Shown here: piece after piece, positions 42,141 through 51,460 of the stretch | Layout of the letters: every line of letters begins with the position of its first letter | Numbering within the stretch: position 1 is the stretch's first letter | Assembly: GCF_004123835.1 (NCBI RefSeq) | Contig: NZ_MZMU01000015.1 | Coordinates: forward strand, 124,001 to 188,000 | Direction of reading: 5' to 3' | Source: Rhizobium leguminosarum | GTDB lineage: Bacteria > Pseudomonadota > Alphaproteobacteria > Rhizobiales > Rhizobiaceae | DNA: 64,000 bases | The notes under the pieces: model-generated | Told to the model about the DNA's origin: nothing | What the model saw: the letters and a program-made list of their open reading frames with translations, nothing else | The model's database searches: none | Position numbers and translations under genes: made by a program

Positions 42141-43502
42141 ATGGTTACGACACGTAATTGGAAAGTGGCATTGGCTGGCGAGTGCATGGTTTGCCGCCCG
42201 TTTGCAATGCACGACGAGCCTCAATTCAAGGAGGTATGGGATGTCCTCAAGGACGCCGATGTCACCTACGGCCATTTGGAAATGAATTTCGCAGAATACG
42301 ACGAGCTCAAGTGGCCGGCCCGTGGTCAAGGCATCGGCAGCTTCATGATGGCGGATCCCGAGATCGCCAAGGACCTGAAGTGGGCTGGGTTCGACATCAT
42401 GTCTACGGCGCACAATCACAGCTTCGACTTCGGAGCCGAAGGTTTGGTCGCGACCAAGAAGCACATGAAGGCAGCGGGAATTGTCACGGCGGGAACCGGT
42501 ACTGATCTTGAGCTAGCAAGCGAGCCTGGCTACGTCGACAAGAAAAACGGACGTGTCGCGCTCGTTTCGACAAGTTCCGGTAACCAGCATTTCATGTGGG
42601 CTGGAATGCCAAAGGGCGCACTGCGCGGCCGTCCCGGCGTCAATCCGCAGCGCCTCACATTCGAATTCATGGTGGACGAGCAGACTGCCAAAAATCTGAA
42701 GGACTTTGGCGAGAAGTTCAATTTCATGAAGAAGCCGAAACATGGCCGGGAAGGTTCGTTCGGGGTTCAGATTCCCGGCGCCCAGCAATGGGGCGATCCC
42801 GAATCCTTCTTCGTAGGGGATCGCTGCGAGGTTATCAGCCGCTGCCACAAGCGGGACCTGGATCGAAACCTTCGCTCCGTCCACGAGGCCCGTTCGATGG
42901 CGGACCTGGTTATCGTAGCGCATCATTTCAGCGTCTCGGACGGTCCGAGAGGCGATACGCCGCCTGCCTTCGTAAAGGAGTTCGCTCACGCGGTCATCGA
43001 CGGCGGCGCCGACATTTACGTCGGCCACGGCTGGCATCGCACCCTCGGCGTCGAAATCTACAATGGCCGGCCAATATTCTATGGTATTGGCAACTTCTTT
43101 GCGCAGTCCGAGTTCATTCAGCGCGTCCCGTATGACAGCTACGACGCCTGGGGACATGACGTCGACCGTCTCTCAATGCTGACGCCCGCCGCTCATCCGC
43201 TGCATCCCGGTCTCGACACGCCGACGGATACATGGTGGAGCTCCGCCATTATCAAGCTGGAGATGGAAGGGGACAAGCTGAAACGCATTCTCCTGCATCC
43301 AGTCGAGATGGGCCGCGACACCTCGCCTGAAGTCAAGCAGACGAGGCGCACCGGGAAGGGCGAACATCACAATACTGAAGGTCGGCCGATGGCGGCGAAG
43401 GGAGAAGACGCGGCGCGCATCATCGATCGCTATCGTCGCCTCTCGGAACCTTTCGGCACCCGGATAGAGACCAGGAACGGCGTAGGCGTTATCGAACTGT
43501 AG
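42141..43502 (+). CDS. CapA family metallophosphatase-like protein
   Basis: 453 residues from ATG 42141. The order of motifs is that of CapA/PGA_cap proteins: N-terminal LAGECMVCRP, ADVTYGHLEMNF, MSTAHNHSFDFGAEGL, VIVAHHFS, and the C-terminal VGHGWHRTLGVEIYNGRPI, FYGIGNFF. Several positions differ from the canonical family (GE for GD, GHLE for NLE, HNH for NNH, HGWH for HHPH), so metal binding may differ. No signal peptide or TM, unlike most capsule CapA proteins. As first gene before a peptide ABC importer it may process a gamma-glutamyl or related compound; this is inferred. Confidence 0.8.
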   Translation: MVTTRNWKVALAGECMVCRPFAMHDEPQFKEVWDVLKDADVTYGHLEMNFAEYDELKWPARGQGIGSFMMADPEIAKDLKWAGFDIMSTAHNHSFDFGAEGLVATKKHMKAAGIVTAGTGTDLELASEPGYVDKKNGRVALVSTSSGNQHFMWAGMPKGALRGRPGVNPQRLTFEFMVDEQTAKNLKDFGEKFNFMKKPKHGREGSFGVQIPGAQQWGDPESFFVGDRCEVISRCHKRDLDRNLRSVHEARSMADLVIVAHHFSVSDGPRGDTPPAFVKEFAHAVIDGGADIYVGHGWHRTLGVEIYNGRPIFYGIGNFFAQSEFIQRVPYDSYDAWGHDVDRLSMLTPAAHPLHPGLDTPTDTWWSSAIIKLEMEGDKLKRILLHPVEMGRDTSPEVKQTRRTGKGEHHNTEGRPMAAKGEDAARIIDRYRRLSEPFGTRIETRNGVGVIEL

Positions 43503-43510
43503 TGGAATGT

Positions 43511-43538
43511 GCCTGCTGCGGTGGAGGCCGCAGCAGGC
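43511..43538 (+). other. Perfect hairpin between capA-like gene and ABC genes
   Basis: 11-bp stem GCCTGCTGCGG / CCGCAGCAGGC, loop TGGAGG, just 8 bases after the capA-like stop, without a T-tract. Candidate attenuator or mRNA-stability element separating the two parts of the cluster. Confidence 0.6.
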
Positions 43539-43596
43539 GGCACGCAATCCAAAAACTGGTCCAAGTTCGGGCCAGAACTGAAAGGGAGGTGACCGA

Positions 43597-44610
43597 ATGC
43601 TGCATCTCAACGGCGCTGTCGTCAGCGGCGAAGCTGCGTCGACCACCGAAAGTTTCGATCCCCTGTTGGACGTCAGGGACCTGAAAGTCTCCTTTCCGGG
43701 TCCCGAAGGCGAAGTCCAGGTCGTTCGGGGGATCAGCTACGACATACCTCGTGGTAAGACGCTAGGTATCGTTGGCGAGAGCGGATGCGGGAAGACGATG
43801 ACCTCGCTCGCCCTTCTCGGGCTGGTCGCCGGAGGAGGCAGGGTCGGCGGAACAATCGGGTTCAACGGCCGAGATCTCGCGCAATTCTCCCAGAGGCAGT
43901 GGCAGCAGGTTCGGGGACGCGAGATCGCGATGATCTTCCAGGAGCCTATGACTGCCATGAACCCGGTCATGGCAGTCGGGCGGCAGATCGGCGAGGTGCT
44001 TGTCAAGCATGAAAAGCTCAACAAGGTGACAGCACACGCACGCGCTGTCGATCTCCTCGCACAGGTGGGGATCCCGTCGCCGGCCAGGCGAGCGGAGGAT
44101 TACCCGCACCAGCTATCCGGTGGCATGCGGCAGCGCGCGATGATCGCTATGGCCCTCGCTTGCCGCCCCAAGCTGCTGATCGCCGATGAACCGACTACTG
44201 CGCTCGACGTCACGATCCAGGCGCAGATCCTCGACCTCATGTTGACGCTGCAGGACGATGCGCACATGTCGATCCAGTTCATCAGCCACAACCTGGCCGT
44301 CGTCTCGGAAATCGCGCACTCCATCATGGTGATGTTTGCAGGGAAGGCGGTTGAATACGCCCCGGCGGACGAACTATTCGCCAATCCGCTGCATCCCTAC
44401 ACCCAGGGACTGATCCAGACGCTGCCGGACCCCGACAAGCGGGTCGAACGTCTCTACGTGATACCGGGCAGAGTTACGTCCGACATAACGAAGGGATGTC
44501 GCTTCGCTCGCCGCTGTCCGTTTGCGATGGATGTCTGCAGACAGACGGAACCCGATCTCCTCGAAGTCGCTCCCGGCCACAAGGTCGCATGCCATAGGGT
44601 ACAGCCATGA
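43597..44610 (+). CDS. Oligopeptide/dipeptide-type ABC transporter, ATP-binding protein (DppD-like)
   Basis: 337 residues. Walker A GESGCGKT (about 60), signature LSGGMRQRAMIAMA (about 173), Walker B LLIADEPTTALD, and the C-terminal oligopeptide extension with the CRFARRCPFAMDVC cysteine cluster found in Opp/Dpp ATPases, which often holds an iron-sulfur cluster. The stop overlaps the next start by 4 bases. Supplies energy for import through the permeases encoded at 45556 and 46506. Confidence 0.95.
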   Translation: MLHLNGAVVSGEAASTTESFDPLLDVRDLKVSFPGPEGEVQVVRGISYDIPRGKTLGIVGESGCGKTMTSLALLGLVAGGGRVGGTIGFNGRDLAQFSQRQWQQVRGREIAMIFQEPMTAMNPVMAVGRQIGEVLVKHEKLNKVTAHARAVDLLAQVGIPSPARRAEDYPHQLSGGMRQRAMIAMALACRPKLLIADEPTTALDVTIQAQILDLMLTLQDDAHMSIQFISHNLAVVSEIAHSIMVMFAGKAVEYAPADELFANPLHPYTQGLIQTLPDPDKRVERLYVIPGRVTSDITKGCRFARRCPFAMDVCRQTEPDLLEVAPGHKVACHRVQP

Positions 44611-45551
44611 CCGAGTTATTGACCCTCGATCGTATCAACGTCGACATTCCTATCGGCGGCGGCTTCCTCAAACCAGCGGTCTGGCTGCAGGCGGTCAATG
44701 ATGTGTCCCTGACCGTCGCCAGAGGAGAGACACTTGCGCTTGTCGGCGAGAGCGGCAGCGGAAAATCGACGCTTGGGTATGTCGTCGCCGGGCTGCGCAA
44801 GCAGACTGCCGGAACCGTGACCTTCAACAGCGCCAGGACCAGAGGCGCAGGGCACGCTCCGGTTCAAGTTATATTCCAAGATCCGTTCTCTGCGCTCGAC
44901 CCGCGCATGGTTGTCGGCGAGATCGTTGCGGAGCCCCTGAGGCTCAAAGGAGTTGCCTCCGATGCCCGACAGGCGAGGGCTGTCGAGGTTCTAGGGCAGG
45001 TTGGACTTCCCCCGGAATCGGCGCGGCGGTATCCCCACCAGTTTTCCGGGGGGCAGCGACAGAGGATCGCGATCGCGCGTGCCCTGATTGCCGAGCCGGA
45101 AATGATCGTTGCCGACGAGCCGCTTTCGGCTCTGGACGTTTCGATCCAAAGCCAGGTTCTCAACCTTCTGGATGACATCAAGAAGGAACACGGGATCAGC
45201 TATCTCTTCATCAGTCATGATCTCGGCGTCGTGCGTCATCTCGCAGACCGCGTTGCTGTTCTCTATCTCGGCAGGCTGATGGAGGTTGCAAGTTCCGAAG
45301 ATCTCTTCCTGACGCCCAGCCACCCTTACACTCAGGCGCTGCTAGCCGCCGTGCCGCGCATCGGACGGGGCCGCCGCAAGAAGGAGAATATCCTCCGCGG
45401 CGAGATACCCTCACCGTTGGCGCCCCCCTCGGGCTGCGTCTTTCACACACGCTGTCCGAGGGCTCAGGACGTCTGCAAGAGGGAACGGCCAGAACTTCTA
45501 CCCGCACCTGGTCGTCCGAAGCAGCTTTCAGCCTGCCATTTCAAGGATTGA
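44607..45551 (+). CDS. Oligopeptide/dipeptide-type ABC transporter, ATP-binding protein (DppF-like)
   Basis: 314 residues. Walker A GESGSGKST (about 48), signature FSGGQRQRIAIARA (about 148), Walker B MIVADEPLSALD and the C-terminal CVFHTRCPRAQDVCKRE Cys cluster. Paired with the preceding DppD-like ATPase by a 4-base ATGA overlap; both ATPases are complete, so the importer should be functional. Confidence 0.95.
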   Translation: MTELLTLDRINVDIPIGGGFLKPAVWLQAVNDVSLTVARGETLALVGESGSGKSTLGYVVAGLRKQTAGTVTFNSARTRGAGHAPVQVIFQDPFSALDPRMVVGEIVAEPLRLKGVASDARQARAVEVLGQVGLPPESARRYPHQFSGGQRQRIAIARALIAEPEMIVADEPLSALDVSIQSQVLNLLDDIKKEHGISYLFISHDLGVVRHLADRVAVLYLGRLMEVASSEDLFLTPSHPYTQALLAAVPRIGRGRRKKENILRGEIPSPLAPPSGCVFHTRCPRAQDVCKRERPELLPAPGRPKQLSACHFKD

Positions 45552-45555
45552 GCCG

Positions 45556-46509
45556 ATGTTGAGGTACACCATTTCTCGTCTCCTCCAGGCAGTGCTCGTC
45601 ACTCTCGTGATGTCGCTTCTGCTTTTCATGCTCATCGGCCTCATGCCCGGTGACCCCGTGGAGAACATGCTGGAAGGAAATCCGTCTCTGACGCCCGACA
45701 ATATTGCGCAGATGCGTGAGTTATACGGGATGAACCAGCCGCTCTACGCTCGATACGGTCACTGGCTGTACTCGGCGCTGCACGGCGATCTTGGCTATTC
45801 CAGTCTGTACTTCCGTCCGGTCCTCGACGTGCTAGGGCCCGCCTTGATCCAGACCGCCAAGCTGCTGATCGCCTGCGAAATCATCAGTATTCCGCTCGCG
45901 ATGTTCCTCGGTGCGATTGCCGCACGCAAGCCGGGCGGATGGACGGACAGCATCATCAGCCTGTTGGCGTTTGCAAGCATCTCGCTTCCCGGATTCTGGA
46001 CTTCGCTGATCCTGATCATCGTCTTCTCGGTGAAACTGGGATGGCTTCCAGCAAGCGGAACGCCGCTCCTGAGCGATGCGCCCTTCACCGAGCAGGTCGT
46101 GCACATGATCCTGCCGATAGTCGTCCTGACTTTCTTCCACGTGGGGCCCTTGGTGCGATACGTGCGCGCCTCGATGATCGAAACCCTAAATTCGGACTTC
46201 GTGCGGACCGCTCGCGCAAAGGGACTGTCGGAAACAACGGTTATAATGCGGCACGCTCTCCGCAATGCGCTCATTCCTATGGTCACGGTGCTTGCCCTGG
46301 GGTTCGGCTCGCTGTTTTCCGGTGCGCTTGTTGTAGAAACGATCTTCGGCATGCTGGGCATGGGCAAGGTCATCTACGACGCAATCAGCAATATCGACTT
46401 CAATCTGGCCCTTGTCGGCCTCTTGCTGGCAACGATCGTCACGCTCTTCTCGAGCCTTCTCGCCGACATCGCCTATGCGTGGCTTGACCCGAGGATTACA
46501 CTGAAATGA
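45556..46509 (+). CDS. Dipeptide-type ABC transporter permease (DppB-like)
   Basis: 317 residues, about six transmembrane helices starting LRYTISRLLQAVLVTLVMSL. N-terminal GDPVENMLEGNPSLTPDNIA typical of DppB; the EAA loop is about residue 219 (VRTARAKGLSETTVIMRHAL split VRTARAKGLSE, TTVIMRHALRNA). ATG is 4 bases after the DppF-like stop; its stop overlaps the DppC-like start. Confidence 0.95.
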   Translation: MLRYTISRLLQAVLVTLVMSLLLFMLIGLMPGDPVENMLEGNPSLTPDNIAQMRELYGMNQPLYARYGHWLYSALHGDLGYSSLYFRPVLDVLGPALIQTAKLLIACEIISIPLAMFLGAIAARKPGGWTDSIISLLAFASISLPGFWTSLILIIVFSVKLGWLPASGTPLLSDAPFTEQVVHMILPIVVLTFFHVGPLVRYVRASMIETLNSDFVRTARAKGLSETTVIMRHALRNALIPMVTVLALGFGSLFSGALVVETIFGMLGMGKVIYDAISNIDFNLALVGLLLATIVTLFSSLLADIAYAWLDPRITLK

Positions 46510-47456
46510 GCATCGTCACCGCAGAAACCGCGCCAGCGAGCGCCACTTCCAACTCGGTCTGGAGCAAGCGCTGGGATCGCTTCCGCCACAACAAGCTCGC
46601 GATGATCTCCCTGGTCTTCGTCGTCATTCTTGCCCTTGCATGTGCGCTGGCCGGGCCGATCGAGTACCTTACGGGGATAGACGCCAATGCGACGAACTTG
46701 TTGCGTCGGTTCAAGCCACCGTCCGCACAGCACTGGCTCGGAACCGACGATCTCGGCCGGGATGTGCTTCTGCGCCTCCTGTTCGGCGGGCAAGTTTCCA
46801 TCGCCGTGGGCCTCCTCGCGACGTTCATTACAGCGGTCATCGGCATCGCCGTGGGGGTCACGGCCGGCTACATCGGCGGCAGGTTCGACAACGTTCTCAT
46901 GCGAATGACGGACTGCATCATCGCGCTGCCACTGATTCCGGTCCTGATCGTCCTCGGCGCCGTCGATCTGACGAAACTCGGCCTGAGCCAGTCTGCGGCG
47001 ACGTCTCCCGCGGCGGTCTTCCTTCGGATCGTGGTCATCATCGCGCTTGTGGACTGGACGACCATCGCGAGAATTGCCAGGGCTGGTACGATCACGCTCC
47101 GCGACGTCGACTACGTCCGGGCGGCGACAGTGAGCGGCGCCAAGGGGCGATACAACATCTTCGTTCACGTCCTACCCAACATCGCCACTCCTCTGATCGT
47201 TGCGATGACGTTGTCGGTCGGACGTATCATCTTGTTCGAGTCCACGCTGAGCTTCCTGGGCTTCGGCATCGCCCCGCCGACGCCGACGTGGGGGAACATG
47301 CTCACCAACGCCCAGCAACTCATCATCTCCGCGCCAATGCTTGCCGTCTATCCGGGGCTTCTGATCTTCAGCACGGTGATGGCGGTCAATTTCGTCGGCG
47401 ACGGCGTCCGCTCGGCATTCGATCCGCGCTCGGAGACGAGCAGGGGATCGCACTAA
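46506..47456 (+). CDS. Dipeptide-type ABC transporter permease (DppC-like)
   Basis: 316 residues. N-terminal WDRFRHNKLAMISLVFVVIL, the conserved HWLGTDDLGRDVLLRLLFGG motif of DppC proteins, several membrane helices, and the EAA loop VRAATVSGAKGRYNIFVHVL at about 200. Overlaps the DppB-like gene by 4 bases. A 30-base gap leads to the solute-binding gene. Confidence 0.95.
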   Translation: MSIVTAETAPASATSNSVWSKRWDRFRHNKLAMISLVFVVILALACALAGPIEYLTGIDANATNLLRRFKPPSAQHWLGTDDLGRDVLLRLLFGGQVSIAVGLLATFITAVIGIAVGVTAGYIGGRFDNVLMRMTDCIIALPLIPVLIVLGAVDLTKLGLSQSAATSPAAVFLRIVVIIALVDWTTIARIARAGTITLRDVDYVRAATVSGAKGRYNIFVHVLPNIATPLIVAMTLSVGRIILFESTLSFLGFGIAPPTPTWGNMLTNAQQLIISAPMLAVYPGLLIFSTVMAVNFVGDGVRSAFDPRSETSRGSH

Positions 47457-47487
47457 GGAAATAGAACAGAGTCTGATGGAGGATAAA

Positions 47488-49176
47488 ATGACATCTGTAG
47501 GAAAGAGACTTAAGGCGTTCGTCACTGCGGCTCTTGCCACGGCTGCACTGACCTCGCTATGCGCTGCTCCCGCAATGGCGCAGGCAAAAGACCAACTGGT
47601 GGTCGGGCAGTTGCAGTTCCTGACGAACTTTCATCCACTCGTCCAGGTCAACAATACCAAGCGTCTCGTCATCAACTACGCGCTTCGGCCAATCACGGCC
47701 TTCGACGAGAACGTGGTGAACAACTGCATTCTCTGCGAGACGCTTCCGACAATCGAAAACGGCCTCGCTAAGATCGTTGATCTGCCGGATGGCAAGAAGG
47801 GCATGAAGATCACCCTGAAGCTTCGCCAGGGCCTTGCCTGGGGCGACGGCGTTCCGGTCACGTCCAAGGACATCCAGTTCACGTGGAAGATGGCACAAGA
47901 TCCCAAGATCGGCTTTTCCAACTACAATTCCTGGACGCGCGCATCAGAGGTGGAGGTCGTTGACGACCGAACCGTCACGCTGACGCTCCCGCGCGTCATG
48001 TCGAGCTACAACTCCTGGGATCAGGTCATTCCGGAGCATCTCGAAGGGCCTATATATGCGGCAAACCCAACGCTCGACGCCTACGTCAAGCAGTCCCTCT
48101 ACAACACCCAACCAACCAATCCGGGTCTTTGGAATGGCTCGTTCCTTTTGAGCGACTATCAGATCGGAACGCGGATCGTGTTCACCCCGAACCCGAAATG
48201 GCCGGGTGAAAAGCCACATCTGCAACGCATTGTTCTGAGCTATCGCGACAACTCGTCGGCGCTGCTTCAGAACCTCCTCGCGGGATCGGTCGAGGCCGTC
48301 CCGGTCAGCCCCGGCGGCATCAGCTTTTCGCAGATGCTCGATCTCAAGAACCAGCAGCCCGACAAGTTCACGTATCATCTCGCATACGGAACGAATGTAG
48401 AGCGCATTGCAGTCAATTTCGACAATCCGATCTTAAAGGAGAAGGCCGTCCGGCAGGCGATCCTGTACGCGATCGACCGACAGGCAATCAGTGACGAGCT
48501 GTTTGGTGGGCTGCAGCCAGTCGCCAACGGCATCCTGAGCAGCGAGAACGCCTACTACAACAAGGACATGACGCTGTACTCCTATGATGCGGAGAAGTCC
48601 AAAGAGCTGCTCGAAAGCGCTGGTTGGAAGCCGGGCAGCGACGGCATCTGCGTCAACGACAAGGGAGATCGCCTGTCGCTCGAACTCGTCTCCACCTCCG
48701 GTAACCAGACACGTGAACAGATCGCTCAGGTGATCCAGAGCCAGTTGAAGGAGGTCTGCATCGAGATCACCAACAACTTCGTGCCGCTCCAGGAATTCAA
48801 CGGCGAAATGGCCCGCAAGCGGAAGTTCAAGGCGCTGATGATGTCCTCGATCGACTTTTCGCCGTCCGTTTCTCCACGTATCGCCCTGGGATCAGACGCG
48901 ATCCCAAAAGCCGAGAACAACGGCGTCGGCAATAACTTCTCCGCCTATGCCAGCCCGGCAATGGACAAGGCCATCATCGATCTCGAAGCCGCGCTGGATC
49001 CGCAGACGACGAGGGAGAAGTGGGCCGAGGTACAGAAGATCTTTTCCGACGACCTGCCGATGCTGCCGCTCTATTTCTACCCGCGAGCGTACGTGACTGT
49101 GACGGACCTGAGCAATTTCCGGCAGGGCACGCTCGATCCCCTGCAGATCTGGTCGGAGGAATGGCAGCGCCAGTGA
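47488..49176 (+). CDS. Periplasmic solute-binding protein, family 5 (peptide/opine type)
   Basis: 562 residues from ATG 47488 (site GGAGGATAAA upstream; ATG 47476 lies before it). Signal peptide of about 30 residues ending AAPAMAQA. Family 5 features: LTLKLRQGLAWGDGVPVTSKDI-type segment (KLRQGLAWGDG, then VTSKDIQFTWKM), AVRQAILYAIDRQAI, and QLKEVCIEI near the C-terminus. Binds the substrate for the Dpp-like importer. Family 5 proteins bind peptides but also opines, nickel and sugars, so the ligand is open. Confidence 0.93.
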   Translation: MTSVGKRLKAFVTAALATAALTSLCAAPAMAQAKDQLVVGQLQFLTNFHPLVQVNNTKRLVINYALRPITAFDENVVNNCILCETLPTIENGLAKIVDLPDGKKGMKITLKLRQGLAWGDGVPVTSKDIQFTWKMAQDPKIGFSNYNSWTRASEVEVVDDRTVTLTLPRVMSSYNSWDQVIPEHLEGPIYAANPTLDAYVKQSLYNTQPTNPGLWNGSFLLSDYQIGTRIVFTPNPKWPGEKPHLQRIVLSYRDNSSALLQNLLAGSVEAVPVSPGGISFSQMLDLKNQQPDKFTYHLAYGTNVERIAVNFDNPILKEKAVRQAILYAIDRQAISDELFGGLQPVANGILSSENAYYNKDMTLYSYDAEKSKELLESAGWKPGSDGICVNDKGDRLSLELVSTSGNQTREQIAQVIQSQLKEVCIEITNNFVPLQEFNGEMARKRKFKALMMSSIDFSPSVSPRIALGSDAIPKAENNGVGNNFSAYASPAMDKAIIDLEAALDPQTTREKWAEVQKIFSDDLPMLPLYFYPRAYVTVTDLSNFRQGTLDPLQIWSEEWQRQ

Positions 49177-49230
49177 CCGAACGGCAAACCGAAGCCACTT
49201 CATGAAACATCGCGCGGGATACTTACGACC

Positions 49231-50208
49231 ATGAACATAGCCATTCTTGACGATTATCTGGGGGTTTCCCAGCAGGTCGCAGACTGGGGGAGACTGAAGT
49301 CCCGCGCCAATGTCGTCGTCTTCGACCGGCCGCTCGCACTTCTCGACGAGGCGGCGCGCGAACTGGCCGACTTCGACGTCCTCTGCACTCTGCGGGAGAG
49401 AATGCCGATCCCCGGCGAGTTGATCCGCAGCCTGCCGCGGCTGAAATACATCGTCGTGACGGGAAAGCGCTACGATACAGTCGACGTCCGTGCCGCGGCG
49501 GAACGCGGCGTCCCCGTCTCAAATACCCCCGTCAGCGGGGCGGGTGCCGGCGGGGTCGCCGAACTCGTGTGGGGCCTGGTCTTCGCCGTAACGAGACATA
49601 TCGCCTCGGAGGATCGAGGCATGCGCGGGGGAGGCTGGCAGACTCGGGCGGGGACGACCGTCGGCGGCAAGGTTCTCGGCATCCTCGGTCTTGGCGGCCT
49701 CGGGAAACGCGTGGCGGAGATCGGGCGCGCTTTCGGCATGGAAGTTCAGGCTTGGAGCCAGAACATGACTAAAGAGCAGGCGGAGGAGGCCGGCGCACGT
49801 TTCGTCTCGAAAGAGGAGCTGTTTGCCACCAGCGACATCGTCACGGTCCACCTCGCGTTAAGCGACCGGACGCGCGGTATCGTGGGTGCAACCGAGTTGA
49901 GGGCCATGAAAAGCAGCGCTTACCTCATCAACACCGCACGAGGTGCGATCGTCGATGAGGCGGCGCTTATAGCCGCTCTCCGCTCGAACGCGATCGCTGG
50001 TGCAGGCCTCGACGTATATGAACAGGAACCGTTGCCATCCGATCATCCCTTCCGCAGCCTTCCAAACGTCGTGATCACGCCGCACCTCGGCTATTTCACC
50101 AAGGACATGTTGGGAAGCTACTACGGAGACGCCGTTCGCTTGATCGAATGCTTCCTGGACGGACGGCCGGAGCGTGTCGTCAACATGGGTCTGGAACCTG
50201 GATCCTGA
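49231..50208 (+). CDS. D-isomer-specific 2-hydroxyacid dehydrogenase
   Basis: 325 residues. Catalytic domain with NTPVSGAGAGGVAELVWGL, NAD-binding LGILGLGGLGKRVAEIGRAF (about 150-169), the catalytic Arg in INTARGAIVDEAAL, Glu in DVYEQEPLP and His in VITPHLGYFT. Family reduces 2-oxoacids or oxidises D-2-hydroxyacids with NAD(P). In this cluster it may act on a released side product of the imported compound; inferred from position only. Confidence 0.92.
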   Translation: MNIAILDDYLGVSQQVADWGRLKSRANVVVFDRPLALLDEAARELADFDVLCTLRERMPIPGELIRSLPRLKYIVVTGKRYDTVDVRAAAERGVPVSNTPVSGAGAGGVAELVWGLVFAVTRHIASEDRGMRGGGWQTRAGTTVGGKVLGILGLGGLGKRVAEIGRAFGMEVQAWSQNMTKEQAEEAGARFVSKEELFATSDIVTVHLALSDRTRGIVGATELRAMKSSAYLINTARGAIVDEAALIAALRSNAIAGAGLDVYEQEPLPSDHPFRSLPNVVITPHLGYFTKDMLGSYYGDAVRLIECFLDGRPERVVNMGLEPGS

Positions 50209-50209
50209 G

Positions 50210-51460
50210 GTGATCGAATTCTTCCTCAGAATCAGGCGGAGCCGTCTCGTAGAATTGCTGACGACGGGTGACTTCGCACTCTATACCGCGGCGAACTGTT
50301 TCTCGCTCCTCGGCACCTGGATGCAGCGGATCGCCTGCAGTCTCCTCGTGTGGGACATGACGCGATCACCGTTCTGGCTCGGCGTTCTTGCCGCGGCCGA
50401 CCTGTTGCCGACGGTTCTCGTCGGGCCGGTCGGAGGCGCTGCCGCAGATCGCTGGGACGCGCTCAAACTCAACCGGCTTTCCCAGCTTGCCCTTGCTGCG
50501 GTGGCCGGACTGCTGACGGCATTCGTGCAGTTCGACGTCCTCACGCTTGGTCTGTTGATCGCGATCGTCGGATGCATCATCGCCATGGGCCAGTCGGCGA
50601 GGATGACGATCGTCCAAGAGCTTGTCGGTCGAGATGACGTTCCGGTCGCGGTCGCGATCAACTCCATGAATGTCAATCTTGCCCGTCTGATAGGACCGGC
50701 GCTTGCAGGCGTGCTTATCGTCCTGTTCGACGTGGTCTGGGTCTTTATGTTCAACACCATCGCCACGCTCATTTTTGTCGCCGTGCTACAGCGTATCGTC
50801 CCGAATGCGGATACGCCCAAGCAACCGAGAGGCAAGGGCGTGTTCAGCGAGATATGGCAGGGATTTCGTTTCGTGGCTTCAGACCACGGCACGCGGCTGA
50901 TGTTGTTGTTGTTACTCGCGGGAGGCGCGCTCATTCGCGCCATCGCCGAAATGCTTCCTGCATTCGCGGCAATGCTTTCGGCTGTGCCTGCTACTGGACT
51001 GGCGGCGCTGACGACGTCGATGGCTTTCGGCTCCGTGATGGCCGGCCTGACGATGAACATCTACCTCTCGACGCCGCGCCTTCCGGTTCAAATCGCCGTG
51101 GCTTGGCTAATGTCGGCTTGTGCGGCAGCCGCGTTCATCTTTGGCAACTCCGTCTGGACGCTCGCGGTCTTCGCCATGCTGATGGGGTATCTGACATCGG
51201 TAAGCCTGATCGCCACGCAGACATATGTCCAGCTTGGCACGCCACCTGTTCTGCGCGGCCGGGTCCTCAGCGTTCACGGCCTGATCTTCCGTGCGAGCCC
51301 TTCTCTTGGTGCCCTAGTGTTGGGGCTGAGTTCGGACGCCTTCGGTCTCAAGCTTCCAGTATTCTGCAGTGCTGCCATCATGCTCGTCGTGGTGCTTCTC
51401 TTCATGCCCGCGGTGCTCAGGATGCGGTTCCATCCCGAAGAGATTTCGACGAGACACTAG
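50210..51460 (+). CDS. MFS transporter (DHA3/EntS-like)
   Basis: 416 residues from GTG 50210, one base after the dehydrogenase stop. About 12 helices; N-terminal LYTAANCFSLLGTWMQRIAC and SPFWLGVLAAADLLPTVLVG fit the MFS_3 (enterobactin exporter-like) subgroup. Conserved GPVGGAAADRW loop between helices 2 and 3. An exporter of the pathway's by-product or of a toxic analogue is possible. 3' end overlaps the LysR stop by 4 bases. Confidence 0.9.
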   Translation: MIEFFLRIRRSRLVELLTTGDFALYTAANCFSLLGTWMQRIACSLLVWDMTRSPFWLGVLAAADLLPTVLVGPVGGAAADRWDALKLNRLSQLALAAVAGLLTAFVQFDVLTLGLLIAIVGCIIAMGQSARMTIVQELVGRDDVPVAVAINSMNVNLARLIGPALAGVLIVLFDVVWVFMFNTIATLIFVAVLQRIVPNADTPKQPRGKGVFSEIWQGFRFVASDHGTRLMLLLLLAGGALIRAIAEMLPAFAAMLSAVPATGLAALTTSMAFGSVMAGLTMNIYLSTPRLPVQIAVAWLMSACAAAAFIFGNSVWTLAVFAMLMGYLTSVSLIATQTYVQLGTPPVLRGRVLSVHGLIFRASPSLGALVLGLSSDAFGLKLPVFCSAAIMLVVVLLFMPAVLRMRFHPEEISTRH

